Assembly: GCA_024640405.1 (NCBI GenBank)
Contig: JAHEFB010000041.1
Span: forward strand, 1 to 42,938
DNA from: Alphaproteobacteria bacterium
GTDB taxonomy: Bacteria; Pseudomonadota; Alphaproteobacteria; Rhizobiales; Aestuariivirgaceae
Length of the DNA: 42,938 bases
Direction: 5' to 3'
The translations under genes and the position numbers were made by a program. Below the pieces are notes generated by a model. It saw only the letters and a list, made by a program, of their open reading frames with translations, was not told the origin of the DNA and made no database searches. Positions within the stretch are counted from its first letter, which is position 1. Each line of letters opens with the position of its first letter. Below, one piece after another: positions 9,161 through 17,116 of this stretch.

Positions 9161-9393
9161 TATATTTGCCCCTGCGGCGCTTTTGATTCGTTGATTCCCT
9201 GACGTCGGTGTCAAAAAAACACAGTGGGCAGGCCAAATCAACTCAGCACCGGGCCAATCAAGCATTTTTTTGAAAACTGTGACTTATTTGCCACGCCTGG
9301 GAAAAGCTGTCTTGCTGACCGGTTGGACGTATCAAAAACACCAGACTCGACTGACCAAGTGAAGCCACCGGCGGCAATTAACGATGAATTGGC

Positions 9394-10287
9394 TCAGCGT
9401 CTGGAAACCGCGTGCTCGCGAAACACCACATAAAGCCCTGCGCAGATTGTGATTACGATGCCGATAGCCGCCATTCCGTTCGGCAGATCCGCGAACACCA
9501 GATAGCCGATGACGGTTGCAACCGGAATTTCCAGATATTGCATCGGCGCAACGGTAGCTGAAGGCGCAAGGCGCAGCGACCATGTCATCAGCAAATGGGC
9601 CAGAGTGCCGATAATACCAATTGCCAGCAGCAACACGGCACTGTCCCGATCGGGAACGACCATCTGTGCTTCGCGAATACCAAACACGACGGTCAGGCAA
9701 TAGATCGCCAGCAAGATCACCGTGGCCATTCCGCCGCTGACCGCCTGCAGGCTTACCGGATCAACCTGCTTTGCGATTTGCCTGGTCACCAGCATGAACA
9801 ATGCAAAATCCACTGCGACCAGAAGCGGCAGCAGAGCTGGCGCTCCAACTTCGGAAAAACTTGGCTGCACCACCAAAAGTGTGCCCACGAACCCGACCGC
9901 ACATGCCGCGAGCCGCCGGGCACCGACTTCTTCGTGCAGGACCAGCCATCCCAGCAGCAGCATTATGAGCGGCATGACGAAGGCAATCGCCACTGCGTCG
10001 GCCAGCGGCAAAAATTGCAGAGACAGAAACATTGCACCCACACCGACTATGTGAAGCAGGGTCCTTGCAAATGTGAGCCAGACGAGGCGCGGCGACATGT
10101 TCAGTTTCCGCCGGCCCGCCAAAATGATGGGCAGCAACAGGACTGCCTGCACAAGGAAGCGAACGAACAGCAGCTGCAGCAGCGGGATGGTTCCGCCCAG
10201 CAGCTTTGCTATTGAGTCTCCCAGAGGAGCCAACAGGCAAAATCCAAGCATCAGCAGAATTCCCAGCACGGGGCGATCAACGGTCAT
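9394..10287 (-). CDS. EamA/DMT-family exporter
   Basis: This 297-residue inner-membrane protein has ten predicted helices in two EamA repeats (first about 10-140, second about 150-285). The segment APSATVAPMQYLEIPVATVIGYLVFADLPN is typical of the drug/metabolite transporter family. Such proteins often export amino acids or small metabolites. It is divergent from the MocR regulator, and MocR regulators often control neighbouring EamA genes, so a shared amine or amino-acid-derived ligand is plausible but not shown. Confidence 0.85.
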   Translation of the reverse strand: MTVDRPVLGILLMLGFCLLAPLGDSIAKLLGGTIPLLQLLFVRFLVQAVLLLPIILAGRRKLNMSPRLVWLTFARTLLHIVGVGAMFLSLQFLPLADAVAIAFVMPLIMLLLGWLVLHEEVGARRLAACAVGFVGTLLVVQPSFSEVGAPALLPLLVAVDFALFMLVTRQIAKQVDPVSLQAVSGGMATVILLAIYCLTVVFGIREAQMVVPDRDSAVLLLAIGIIGTLAHLLMTWSLRLAPSATVAPMQYLEIPVATVIGYLVFADLPNGMAAIGIVITICAGLYVVFREHAVSRR

Positions 10288-10394
10288 CAGCGACTCTTAT
10301 GCGGTCCGGAACAGATCGGCAATCGCACCTGCCGACACAGCTTGGCATTGGCCTTGGCAGTCCAACCAGAAGACCACCTTGCCCCTCTGTCACA

Positions 10395-10415
10395 GTCACT
10401 GGTGACAACTGGCAC
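10395..10415. promoter_or_regulatory. Divergent eamA/mocR promoter region with dyad and tandem CTGG boxes
   Basis: The 188-base intergenic region holds the dyad GTCAC-TG-GTGAC (10395-10406), overlapped by two CTGG boxes ten bases apart, CTGGTGA at 10399 and CTGGCAC at 10409. A CTGGACCT box lies on the minus strand at 10453-10460. MocR-type regulators generally bind direct repeats, so these are candidate autoregulatory sites. Confidence 0.4.
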
Positions 10416-10475
10416 TTTTGGCGCTATCGTGGGGCCAGTTTCTAAGCAGTACAGGTCCAGAGGGGTCCAACGGCG

Positions 10476-11975
10476 ATGCGTGACTGGCTTCTTCAAATCA
10501 AGCGCGGCGAGTATGCCAGTTTGCAGACCCAGATCAGGGAAGCCTTCGTGGCCGCCATTCTGGACGGCCAGCTTGGTCGCGATGAACCGGTTCCATCGAC
10601 CCGGAAAATGGCAAAAGTGCTGGGTGTCTCCAGAAATACGGTAATGCTGGCCTATCAGGGGTTGCTGGATGACGGGTACCTGGTGGCACGCGAACGTTCC
10701 GGCTATTACGTATCCGACAAAGCCATCCCGCAACAGGCGGCACGGCCCACCCCGACCCAGCGCGCCGTCAGTTCAGATCATTCGGCGCCAGACTGGACGG
10801 CACGTTTTGCCCGTACCCCTGCAAAACTGGAAAACATCTCCAAACCGCTGGACTGGTCCAGTTACAAGTATCCCTTCATCTATGGCCAGGTGGATCATAA
10901 CCTGTTCCCGATCGCCGAATGGCGCGAGTGTGCACGTCAAACACTGGGCAAGCGCTGGTTCAATGCCTGGACAGATGACCACGGATCCCACGATGATGCA
11001 CTGCTGGTGGAACAGATCAGACGCCGGATTCTGCCGCGCCGGGGCATCATGGCGGGAGAAAACGAGATACTGGTGACATTGGGGGCGCAGCACGCGCTTT
11101 ACATGATTTCCAGCCTTCTGGCCAAACCGCAAACCAAGGTCGTCGTCGAAAATCCCGGTTTTCCCGATGCGCGCAATATCTTTTCGCTGCACACCGGCAA
11201 CGTTCATCTCCAGGAGGTGGATTCTCAAGGCATTGTGCTGAACACCATACCTGACGAAACCGAGATGGTGTTCGTAACCCCCAGTCATCAGGCTCCCACC
11301 ACAGTGACCATGCCGTTGCCAAGGCGTCTGGAACTAATTGAACAGGCCCGGAAGAAAGACTTCCTGATCATCGAGGACGATCATGAATTCGAGACCAATT
11401 ATGTCAATGAGCCGTGCCCGTCACTGAAATCGCTGGATGACGACGGACACGTGATTTACGTCGGCTCGCTTTCGAAGTCGGTGTTTCACGGTCTCAGGCT
11501 CGGTTTTCTGGTGGCCCCCAAGGCCTTCATAGATGAAGCGCGAGCCTTGCGCCGGCTGATGGTTCGTCATCCGCCGAACAACAATCAACGCACAGCCGCA
11601 TTATTTCTTTCGCTGGGCCATCACGACACGCTGATACGGCGGCTTCACCGTACCTACCGGGCGCGCTGGGAAGTCATGGGCTCGGCTTTGCAGCACCATC
11701 TGCCCAACTCGACCAGAATACCAAGTTTTGGCGGGACCAGTTTCTGGGTGGAAGGGCCTGAGGGACTGGATGCGGAACGGCTTGCATTGGCCGGTCGCGA
11801 ACATGGCCTGCTGATAGAACCGGGGAGAATTTTCTTCGGGGCGCCAAACCCGCCACGCAATTTTTTCCGCCTGGGGTTTTCGTCCATAGATGAAACCCGC
11901 ATTGAACCCGGCATTAAATTACTGGCAGACCTGATCGACCGTGATCTGGAAACCGGACAGGCAGCAGCGGAGTAG
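10476..11975 (+). CDS. MocR-type regulator (GntR helix-turn-helix fused to aminotransferase fold)
   Basis: This 499-residue protein has an N-terminal GntR winged helix (about 1-75, with the PSTRKMAKVLGVSRNTV recognition segment) and a linker. A fold-type I aminotransferase domain follows (about 120-490) with the PLP-lysine region VGSLSKSVFHGLRLGF near residue 335 and the upstream DDHEFE motif. MocR proteins use PLP and an amino-group ligand to regulate neighbouring metabolism genes; PdxR, GabR and the taurine regulator TauR are examples. The gene is divergent from the EamA exporter and three bases before a class IV aminotransferase, which suggests an amine or amino acid effector. Taurine is attractive given xsc in the window but unproven. 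Confidence 0.88.
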   Translation: MRDWLLQIKRGEYASLQTQIREAFVAAILDGQLGRDEPVPSTRKMAKVLGVSRNTVMLAYQGLLDDGYLVARERSGYYVSDKAIPQQAARPTPTQRAVSSDHSAPDWTARFARTPAKLENISKPLDWSSYKYPFIYGQVDHNLFPIAEWRECARQTLGKRWFNAWTDDHGSHDDALLVEQIRRRILPRRGIMAGENEILVTLGAQHALYMISSLLAKPQTKVVVENPGFPDARNIFSLHTGNVHLQEVDSQGIVLNTIPDETEMVFVTPSHQAPTTVTMPLPRRLELIEQARKKDFLIIEDDHEFETNYVNEPCPSLKSLDDDGHVIYVGSLSKSVFHGLRLGFLVAPKAFIDEARALRRLMVRHPPNNNQRTAALFLSLGHHDTLIRRLHRTYRARWEVMGSALQHHLPNSTRIPSFGGTSFWVEGPEGLDAERLALAGREHGLLIEPGRIFFGAPNPPRNFFRLGFSSIDETRIEPGIKLLADLIDRDLETGQAAAE

Positions 11976-11978
11976 AAT

Positions 11979-12896
11979 GTGATGAGTTCTGATTTTTCCA
12001 GCGGAGCAGCGTGGATGTCCGGCGAAATCATGCCGATTTCCGAGGCGAAAATATCTGTGCTGGACTGGGGGTTCACGCGGTCTGACTGCACCTACGACGT
12101 GGCATCGGTGCGCAATGGCGCCTTCTTTCGCCTGGAAGATTATCTGGAACGGTTTCAGACATCGCTGGCGAAAGTGCGCATCGAAGTGGTTCAGTCGAAG
12201 GACGAGATGCGGGATATCGTTCACAACATTGTAGCGCGTTCGGGCCTGCAGGATTCCTATGTCGCGATGGTTGCCAGCCGGGGCGTCCCGCTGATCCCGG
12301 GAACCCGCGACCCGCGTCAGTGCGGAAATCATTTCTTTGCCTGGTGCATTCCTTATGTGCATGTCATTCGCCCTGAGGTTGCGGCACGGGGAGCCCATCT
12401 GTACGTACCACGCGAAGTGCGCCGAATTCCACCGGACAGTGTTGATTCGACTGCAAAAAACTATCACTGGGGTGATCTGACCCGCGGATTGTTTGAAGCT
12501 CTGGATGCAGGTTTTGACACTGCCGTGTTGCTCGACCACCAGGGCAATGTCACGGAAGGCCCGGGGTTCAACATATTCTCTTTGAAGGGCAATATCGTGA
12601 GAACGCCGGACACCGGCGTCCTGGAAGGCATTACAAGGCGCACGGTTCTGGAACTGTGCACCGAGTTGAATCTTGAAACTGACGTGCGCCCCATCGCACT
12701 CAGCGAATTCATGGAATCCGACGAGATCTTCACCGCAACCACCGGCGGAGGCATTGCACCGGTTACCCGTGTGAATGACAGAGTGTTTTCAAACGATGCA
12801 CCCGGCCAGGTCACAAATCGTATCTCGGAAACCTATCTGTCCTGGTTTGACCGGCCGGAATTCCGCCAGCCGGTCAATTATCTGCAAGACAGATAG
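11979..12896 (+). CDS. Class IV (fold IV) PLP aminotransferase, (R)-amine/D-amino-acid transaminase type
   Basis: This 305-residue protein resembles branched-chain and D-amino acid aminotransferases. The PLP lysine lies in STAKNYHWGDLTRGLFEA near residue 160, followed by the phosphate-binding NVTEGPGFNIF and GVLEGITRRTV segments and EIFTATTGGGIAPVT. The KN-x-x-WGDL-x-RG pattern and the C-terminal PEFRQPVNYL ending are, from memory, especially like the (R)-selective amine transaminases of the Aspergillus terreus type. It starts with GTG at 11979 or ATG at 11982 behind GGAG and follows the MocR gene by three bases, so the two form an operon. The amino donor is unknown. The stop codon lies in a short palindrome shared with the mobile element ends at 40.2 kb. 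Confidence 0.82.
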   Translation: MMSSDFSSGAAWMSGEIMPISEAKISVLDWGFTRSDCTYDVASVRNGAFFRLEDYLERFQTSLAKVRIEVVQSKDEMRDIVHNIVARSGLQDSYVAMVASRGVPLIPGTRDPRQCGNHFFAWCIPYVHVIRPEVAARGAHLYVPREVRRIPPDSVDSTAKNYHWGDLTRGLFEALDAGFDTAVLLDHQGNVTEGPGFNIFSLKGNIVRTPDTGVLEGITRRTVLELCTELNLETDVRPIALSEFMESDEIFTATTGGGIAPVTRVNDRVFSNDAPGQVTNRISETYLSWFDRPEFRQPVNYLQDR

Positions 12897-12908
12897 GGTC
12901 AGGACCCT
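12895..12908. repeat. Solo copy of AGGGTCAGGACCC palindrome
   Basis: AGGGTCAGGACCCT overlaps the TAG stop of the aminotransferase gene in the short gap before the convergent phasin gene. The same 13 bases begin the left terminal inverted repeat of the element at 40214-40480. Confidence 0.5.
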
Positions 12909-12922
12909 GAGGCGTGTTGCGG

Positions 12923-13339
12923 TCAGGCGGCCTTGCTTCCGTCATTGGCGTTGGCTGCCTTAAGCACCTTGCTGGCGGATTCCGCTATTTCTTCAGCTTC
13001 CACCTCGACTTCGCGGACAAACTCCTCGACAGCCTCGGTTCCAGTTTCGGTCAGGTTACGGGCATGATCCATATAATGGCTCATCGCCGTGGAATAGAAA
13101 TCGGCCCACACATCCATGACTTCCATAGGTGTCTTGCAGTCGGACAACCGCTGCGGCATGGCAAAATCTTCCGACAGACGCTGGTTGATGAAAGCTGCAT
13201 ACTTGCCCTGGCAATTGCTCAGGGTCTTGATCGCCTCCGCGCTGTAGCGGCCGGCAAAGTCCAAAGCTGTAGTGGGTAATTCTCCGGCCGCGTTGATGGT
13301 AGCCTGTTGGGCAGAGATAGAGTCCTTTTTCTGTGTCAT
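12923..13339 (-). CDS. Phasin family protein
   Basis: This 138-residue, helix-rich, acidic protein has the phasin pattern: residues 25-100 contain FAGRYSAEAIKTLSNCQGKY, MEVMDVWADFYSTAMSHYMDHARNL and then an Ala/Glu-rich coiled tail. Phasins coat polyhydroxyalkanoate granules or act as small helical accessory proteins. The ATG at 13339 is chosen because AGGAGG lies six bases upstream; a longer frame from 13369 lacks support. It stands alone, convergent with the aminotransferase gene. No PHA synthase gene is in the window. Confidence 0.8.
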   Translation of the reverse strand: MTQKKDSISAQQATINAAGELPTTALDFAGRYSAEAIKTLSNCQGKYAAFINQRLSEDFAMPQRLSDCKTPMEVMDVWADFYSTAMSHYMDHARNLTETGTEAVEEFVREVEVEAEEIAESASKVLKAANANDGSKAA

Positions 13340-13465
13340 TCGGGCCTCCTGTTGACTGTTTGAGTACACGTTGCTCCCCCGGCTTTATAATTTCGAATAC
13401 TAGCCGTCTTGCATGTCAACAAGATGACCGAAATCAATTGCCCCAAAATATATTGGTGCTGCCGG

Positions 13466-13933
13466 TCATACAGGAAGTCCGGTCCAAGGTTTAACCGTTC
13501 TGAGTGCAAGCGATGACTGGATGCGCGCTACTCCCGGAAGCCGGGTGATTGCCTGGCGATGTATGCGTTCATAGTCTGCGGCACTGGAGGCAGCAATACG
13601 TACCAGGTAGTCGTACTGCCCACCCATGAGATGGCATTCGAGAATGTCAGGAACCCGGCGCACGGCATTTTCAAATGCTTCCAGGTTTTCCTCGGTTTGC
13701 GCCACCAGGGATATCTCGACGAAAAACTCGATACTGAGACCCAGCTTTTCCCGCCCCAGCCTTGCGCCATATCCGCTAATCAAACCGCGTTCTTCCAGCA
13801 GCTTTATGCGCCTGTGGCATGCTGAGGCAGACAGGTTGACCAGATCCGCAAGCTCAGCCACCGATAATGAACTGTCGGCCTGAAGCTCTCGCAACAGGCG
13901 TCGATCAGCCTTATCCATTTCAATGAAGTTCAT
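13466..13933 (-). CDS. Lrp/AsnC-family regulator, probable regulator of alanine dehydrogenase
   Basis: This 155-residue protein has an N-terminal AsnC-type helix-turn-helix (about 8-60, SVAELADLVNLSASACHRRIKLLE) and a RAM ligand-binding domain (about 70-150, PDILECHLMGGQYDYLVRI). It is divergent from ald across 127 bases, the classic arrangement in which the Lrp-type protein activates ald in response to alanine. A GAGGA lies nine bases upstream of the chosen ATG; an internal ATG at 13918 is possible. Octameric Lrp proteins bind AT-rich dyads such as the one in this intergenic region. Confidence 0.88.
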   Translation of the reverse strand: MNFIEMDKADRRLLRELQADSSLSVAELADLVNLSASACHRRIKLLEERGLISGYGARLGREKLGLSIEFFVEISLVAQTEENLEAFENAVRRVPDILECHLMGGQYDYLVRIAASSAADYERIHRQAITRLPGVARIQSSLALRTVKPWTGLPV

Positions 13934-13969
13934 TCTGATAATTCCTCAAAAATCGAAAATTTATACGAC

Positions 13970-13993
13970 AATATTCCAAAATATCAGAATATT
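13970..13993. promoter_or_regulatory. AT-rich dyad between Lrp-type regulator and ald
   Basis: AATATTC and GAATATT form a perfect 7-base inverted repeat separated by ten bases, in an AT-rich patch 68 bases before the ald start. Spacing and composition fit an Lrp/AsnC operator. Confidence 0.55.
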
Positions 13994-14060
13994 TGATAAT
14001 TAATTTCGGCACGCCGGATGTATGCTGTAACCGCAAAATCGACATCACGAGGAAACAGCA

Positions 14061-15179
14061 ATGCTGATTGGTGTACCAAAGGAAATAAAGAACAAGGAAT
14101 TCAGGGTTGGCATGACGCCGACTTCGGTTCGCGAACTAGTTGAGGCTGGCCACAAGGTGGTGGTCGAAACCGGTTGCGGCATCGGTATCGGCATGGACGA
14201 CACCTCCTATCGCAAGGCAGGAGCCAAAATACTCAAGACACCGGCAGAAATCTTCGCCAAGGCCGACATGATCGTGAAGGTCAAGGAACCGCAGGCCGTT
14301 GAGCGCCAGATGTTGCGCGAAGGCCAGATACTGTTCACCTACCTTCACCTGGCTCCGGATGCCGCGCAAACCAAGGATCTGGTCAAATCGAAAGCCACGT
14401 GCATTGCCTATGAAACTGTCACCAGCCCGACCGGCGGTCTGCCCCTGCTGGCACCGATGTCGGAAGTTGCCGGCAGACTGTCCATCCAGGCCGGTGCCTA
14501 CTATCTCGAGAAGGCGCATGGCGGGCACGGGCTACTGCTTGGCGGGGTACCCGGTGTTGATCCGGCCAAGGTGGTCATCATCGGTGGCGGCATGGTTGGC
14601 CGTCATGCTGCTCATATCGCCCTGGGCATGGGGGCCGATGTTTGGGTCATTGACAGAAATGTCGATGTTCTTCGTTCGCTGTGGGCGCAATTCGGTCGGC
14701 CGTTGAATACCGTGTACTCGACCAGGGATGCCATCGAGCGCCATTGTGCGGAGGCCGACCTTGTGGTCAGCGGTGTTTTGATACCCGGCGCGGCTGCACC
14801 AAAGCTGATCACCCGTGACATCCTCAAGACGATGCAGGCAGGTTCGGTTATCGTCGATGTCGCCATTGATCAGGGCGGTAGTGCGGAAACGTCGAAGGCA
14901 ACCACGCACGATGACCCGGTTTATGTGGTTGATGACGTTATACACTATTGCGTTGCCAACATGCCGGGCGGTGTCCCCAAGACATCGACCTACGCGCTCA
15001 ACAATGCCACCCTGCCGTTTATTCTGCAGATTGCAAATCGCGGATGGCGCAAGGCGCTGACAGAAAACAAGCACCTGATGGCCGGGTTGAATGTGCATGC
15101 GGGTCATGTGACCTACAAGGCAGTTGCAGATGATCTCGGCTACAAGTACATGGCAGCGGAAGAGGCTGTTCGTTTGTAG
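14061..15179 (+). CDS. ald: Alanine dehydrogenase
   Basis: This 372-residue protein has the full length of the family. It begins MLIGVPKEIKNKEFRVGMTP, with MIVKVKEPQ near residue 72 (substrate-binding lysine), TYLHLAPD near 94 (catalytic histidine) and the NAD Rossmann motif VVIIGGGMVGRHAAHIALGMGADV near 170. It interconverts L-alanine with pyruvate and ammonia using NAD. In taurine or other amine breakdown by pyruvate-dependent transaminases it regenerates pyruvate and releases ammonia, which fits the xsc route here. GAGGAAA precedes the ATG, and a hairpin terminator follows. Confidence 0.95.
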   Translation: MLIGVPKEIKNKEFRVGMTPTSVRELVEAGHKVVVETGCGIGIGMDDTSYRKAGAKILKTPAEIFAKADMIVKVKEPQAVERQMLREGQILFTYLHLAPDAAQTKDLVKSKATCIAYETVTSPTGGLPLLAPMSEVAGRLSIQAGAYYLEKAHGGHGLLLGGVPGVDPAKVVIIGGGMVGRHAAHIALGMGADVWVIDRNVDVLRSLWAQFGRPLNTVYSTRDAIERHCAEADLVVSGVLIPGAAAPKLITRDILKTMQAGSVIVDVAIDQGGSAETSKATTHDDPVYVVDDVIHYCVANMPGGVPKTSTYALNNATLPFILQIANRGWRKALTENKHLMAGLNVHAGHVTYKAVADDLGYKYMAAEEAVRL

Positions 15180-15190
15180 TACAAAACGTC

Positions 15191-15221
15191 GAAGGCAGCA
15201 CGGAATGCACCGGCTGCCTTC
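15191..15221 (+). terminator. Hairpin terminator after ald
   Basis: GAAGGCAGC pairs perfectly with GCTGCCTTC across a 13-base loop, followed by TTCGTTGTC. The weak T-tract lowers confidence. It ends 31 bases before the stop of the convergent small exported protein gene. Confidence 0.55.
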
Positions 15222-15251
15222 TTCGTTGTCAGAGTTCACACTGGGCGGTTA

Positions 15252-15587
15252 CTAGTAGAAGTAACCGTCGCGGCAGTTGTAGTACCGGTTCCACCAGTAG
15301 CGGCGACCGGTGCGGCGCGCTTTCCGTTTAAGCCAATGGCAATTGCGGTAACCGTAACCGTATCCCCAGCCATGACCGAAGCCCCAACCGTGACGCCAAT
15401 GGCGATGACGGTGCCTGCGTCCGCCAGCCAGAACAATATTGCCCTGTGCGGCAGGAGCGGCAGTCGTAACGGCGGCAGCTGCTGCGGAAGACAAGCCGCC
15501 AGCAACGGATGCGTTGGCTGATGGTGCGGCGGTGAATGCGGCAGCGGCAACAATTGCAACTGCTATGAGGTTGGTTTTACTGAACAT
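15252..15587 (-). CDS. Small exported Gly/His/Tyr/Arg-rich protein
   Basis: This 111-residue protein has a signal peptide (MFSKTNLIAVAIVAAAAFTA, cleavage near ANA at residues 24-26), an Ala-rich linker and then a low-complexity tail of HRHRHWRHGWGFGHGWGYGYGYRN, KRKARRTGRR and RYYNCRDGYFY. Similar short exported proteins are common in Rhizobiales and have no known function. His-rich runs could bind metal and the aromatic/Gly stretch could adhere to the wall; both are inference. A second frame is also open here, but only this one has a coherent signal peptide. GAAGGA precedes the start at about ten bases. Confidence 0.6.
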   Translation of the reverse strand: MFSKTNLIAVAIVAAAAFTAAPSANASVAGGLSSAAAAAVTTAAPAAQGNIVLAGGRRHRHRHWRHGWGFGHGWGYGYGYRNCHWLKRKARRTGRRYWWNRYYNCRDGYFY

Positions 15588-15829
15588 GAGGTTTTTTCCT
15601 TCTTCTTGTTATGTGACCGCTTGTTCTGATCGGTCAGCGTTGATGAGGAAGCTAGCTGCTCGAACACAGGGAAAATGTGCAGTTGATCACATGCTGATCA
15701 CCGGCGTGTGAACAGTTGAGATTTGTCGACACCTTGCCCTTTAGCACCGGAGGGGAACGGGCGGATCCTGCCGTTGCCACCCAAAGCGATGGTGGAATCT
15801 CCAGCTTGAGTAGCAACAGACGTTTGAGT

Positions 15830-15901
15830 CTCCTGCCGTGAATTGTCTGAGCTTGAGCTCGATCCCCAGGGTCAGGATCTTCGACAACAACACGGCAGGA
15901 G
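15830..15901. ncRNA. Possible structured RNA or long hairpin (three-way-junction fold)
   Basis: In a 322-base stretch without genes (15588-15909), CTCCTGCCGTG at 15830 pairs perfectly with CACGGCAGGAG at 15891. Inside it TTGTC pairs with GACAA. Within that are two small hairpins, GAGC-TTGA-GCTC (15849-15860) and GATCC-N9-GGATC (15861-15879). Either strand could fold. It lies just past the stop of the DUF1127 gene, so it may be a 3-prime structure of that transcript. No T-tract follows on either strand. Confidence 0.35.
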
Positions 15902-15909
15902 TTGGCAGG

Positions 15910-16167
15910 TTAATGGCGGCGGCCCGCGATACGGTTCAGTTCCATTGTCGGGTCACGCAACGGCGAACTGTTGAGTGCGCGAAGCACGTCTGCGCGAGTC
16001 ACGCCGATGTCTGCAAGATAATGATCGTTGAGTTCCAGCAATTTGGCGGTCGCGCGCCGATGGCGGATCAATCTTGCGATTGCGCTGAACACTTCCATGA
16101 ACCAATGGCGGGACCTTGTAGCGTTGATGGCGCCGGAATCAGTTGTATGTGTGGTGGTGGGATTCAT
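15910..16167 (-). CDS. DUF1127 domain small protein
   Basis: This 85-residue protein contains the DUF1127 (YjiS-like) helix pair: residues 24-65 hold VFSAIARLIRHRRATAKLLELNDHYLADIGVTRADV, with the hallmark L-x-x-L-x-D-x-x-L-x-D-I-G. Short Arg-rich DUF1127 proteins have been tied to RNA-related regulation of phosphate and carbon metabolism in alphaproteobacteria; the role of this longer version is unknown. AAGGAG lies upstream of its ATG. It is divergent from the WYL regulator across a region with twin operators and is probably controlled by it. Confidence 0.85.
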   Translation of the reverse strand: MNPTTTHTTDSGAINATRSRHWFMEVFSAIARLIRHRRATAKLLELNDHYLADIGVTRADVLRALNSSPLRDPTMELNRIAGRRH

Positions 16168-16213
16168 TTGGGTTCTCCTTCGGTTGTTTGAAAACCACCA
16201 TGAACCACCCCTC

Positions 16214-16265
16214 CTGACAGCATCATGTCAGCATGGGAAGAGCACTACTGACAGCATGATGTCAG
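16214..16265. promoter_or_regulatory. Twin CTGACA-N6-TGTCAG operators
   Basis: CTGACAGCATCATGTCAG (16214-16231) and CTGACAGCATGATGTCAG (16248-16265) are two nearly identical dyads with centres 34 bases apart, between the divergent DUF1127 and WYL regulator genes. Outer arms are perfect inverted repeats and even the six-base centres match at five positions. They are strong candidates for binding sites of the adjacent WYL regulator. Confidence 0.7.
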
Positions 16266-16316
16266 TAGGCTTATGCTAGTCATCTTCTATCGATAACAAA
16301 GGAGACGTCAGGTTCC

Positions 16317-17045
16317 ATGCGCCGCGCCGACAGACTATTCGAGATCATTCAGTTCATGCGCCGCCAGCCGCTGACGCGGGCACGTGACCTGGCTGAAAAC
16401 TTCGAAGTCTCGGAACGCACGATATACCGTGACATCCAGGATCTGATGACATCCGGCGTGCCGATCGAAGGCGAAGCCGGGATCGGCTACGTGTTGCGCG
16501 CAGGCTATGACCTGCCACCGTTGATGTTCAAGGAAACCGAAATAGAAGCACTGGTTCTGGGTGCACGAATTGTGCAGTCGTGGGCCGACAAGGAACTGGC
16601 AGATGCTGCCACGGACGTAATTGCCAAGGTGGAAGCTGTGCTGCCCGATGCATTGCGGACCTATATGACCAATACCGCCCTGCTGGCACCTTCGGAACAT
16701 TTTATGGCCCCCCTCAATTTTGAGCTTGGACAGTTGCGAAACGCGCTCAGAGACTGCCGAAAAGTTACGATAGGTTATGAGGATGCCCGCGGAGACACCA
16801 CAACAAGACAGGTGCGGCCGTTGTCACTGGCCTATTTCGGGCCTGTTTGGCTGATGGCGGGCTGGTGTGAACTTCGCAACGACTTCCGGACCTTCCGGCT
16901 CGACAGAATTGACCAGTTTGAAGTAGCCGAGGACCGGTTCAGACCGGAACAGGGCAAGATGCTGAAAGATTTTCTTGCGCGCGATGACACGTGGATTCGC
17001 GGGAGCGAAAAATTGAAAGGTGCCCTGGATCGCGAATTGAGTTAG
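16317..17045 (+). CDS. YafY-type transcriptional regulator (HTH plus WYL domain)
   Basis: This 242-residue protein has an N-terminal DeoR-like winged helix (about 5-60, RARDLAENFEVSERTIYRDIQDLMTSGVPI) and a WYL domain in the C-terminal half (about 140-230, IGYEDARGDTTTRQVRPLSLAYFGPVWLMAGWCEL). WYL domains sense ligands, possibly nucleic acids or nucleotides in some members. The start follows GGAGACGTCAGGTTCC. Two identical dyads lie 52-103 bases upstream, suggesting autoregulation with the divergent DUF1127 gene. The inducer cannot be read from sequence. Confidence 0.85.
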   Translation: MRRADRLFEIIQFMRRQPLTRARDLAENFEVSERTIYRDIQDLMTSGVPIEGEAGIGYVLRAGYDLPPLMFKETEIEALVLGARIVQSWADKELADAATDVIAKVEAVLPDALRTYMTNTALLAPSEHFMAPLNFELGQLRNALRDCRKVTIGYEDARGDTTTRQVRPLSLAYFGPVWLMAGWCELRNDFRTFRLDRIDQFEVAEDRFRPEQGKMLKDFLARDDTWIRGSEKLKGALDRELS

Positions 17046-17046
17046 T

Positions 17047-17069
17047 TTTTGAGACTAAAACTCTCAAAA
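17047..17069. promoter_or_regulatory. AT-rich dyad after the WYL regulator gene
   Basis: TTTTGAGA and TCTCAAAA form an 8-base perfect inverted repeat around a seven-base loop, starting right after the stop codon. It may be a weak terminator or an operator for xsc downstream. Confidence 0.35.
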
Positions 17070-17099
17070 TCAAACATCTGTCCATTGCCTTTGGTAAAT

Positions 17100-17116
17100 C
17101 TGGCACTGGCTGGCAC
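17100..17116 (+). promoter_or_regulatory. Tandem CTGGCAC boxes upstream of xsc
   Basis: CTGGCAC occurs at 17100-17106 and again at 17110-17116, ten bases apart, about 95 bases before the xsc start. CTGGCAC with a CTGG box ten bases before it also occurs in the mocR promoter region (10399-10415). Short motifs of this kind can recur by chance. Confidence 0.35.

Noticed and set aside
15830..15901. tRNA gene
   Set aside because: Length is similar, but the outer stem is 11 pairs, there is no anticodon arm or T-loop consensus, and only two inner hairpins.
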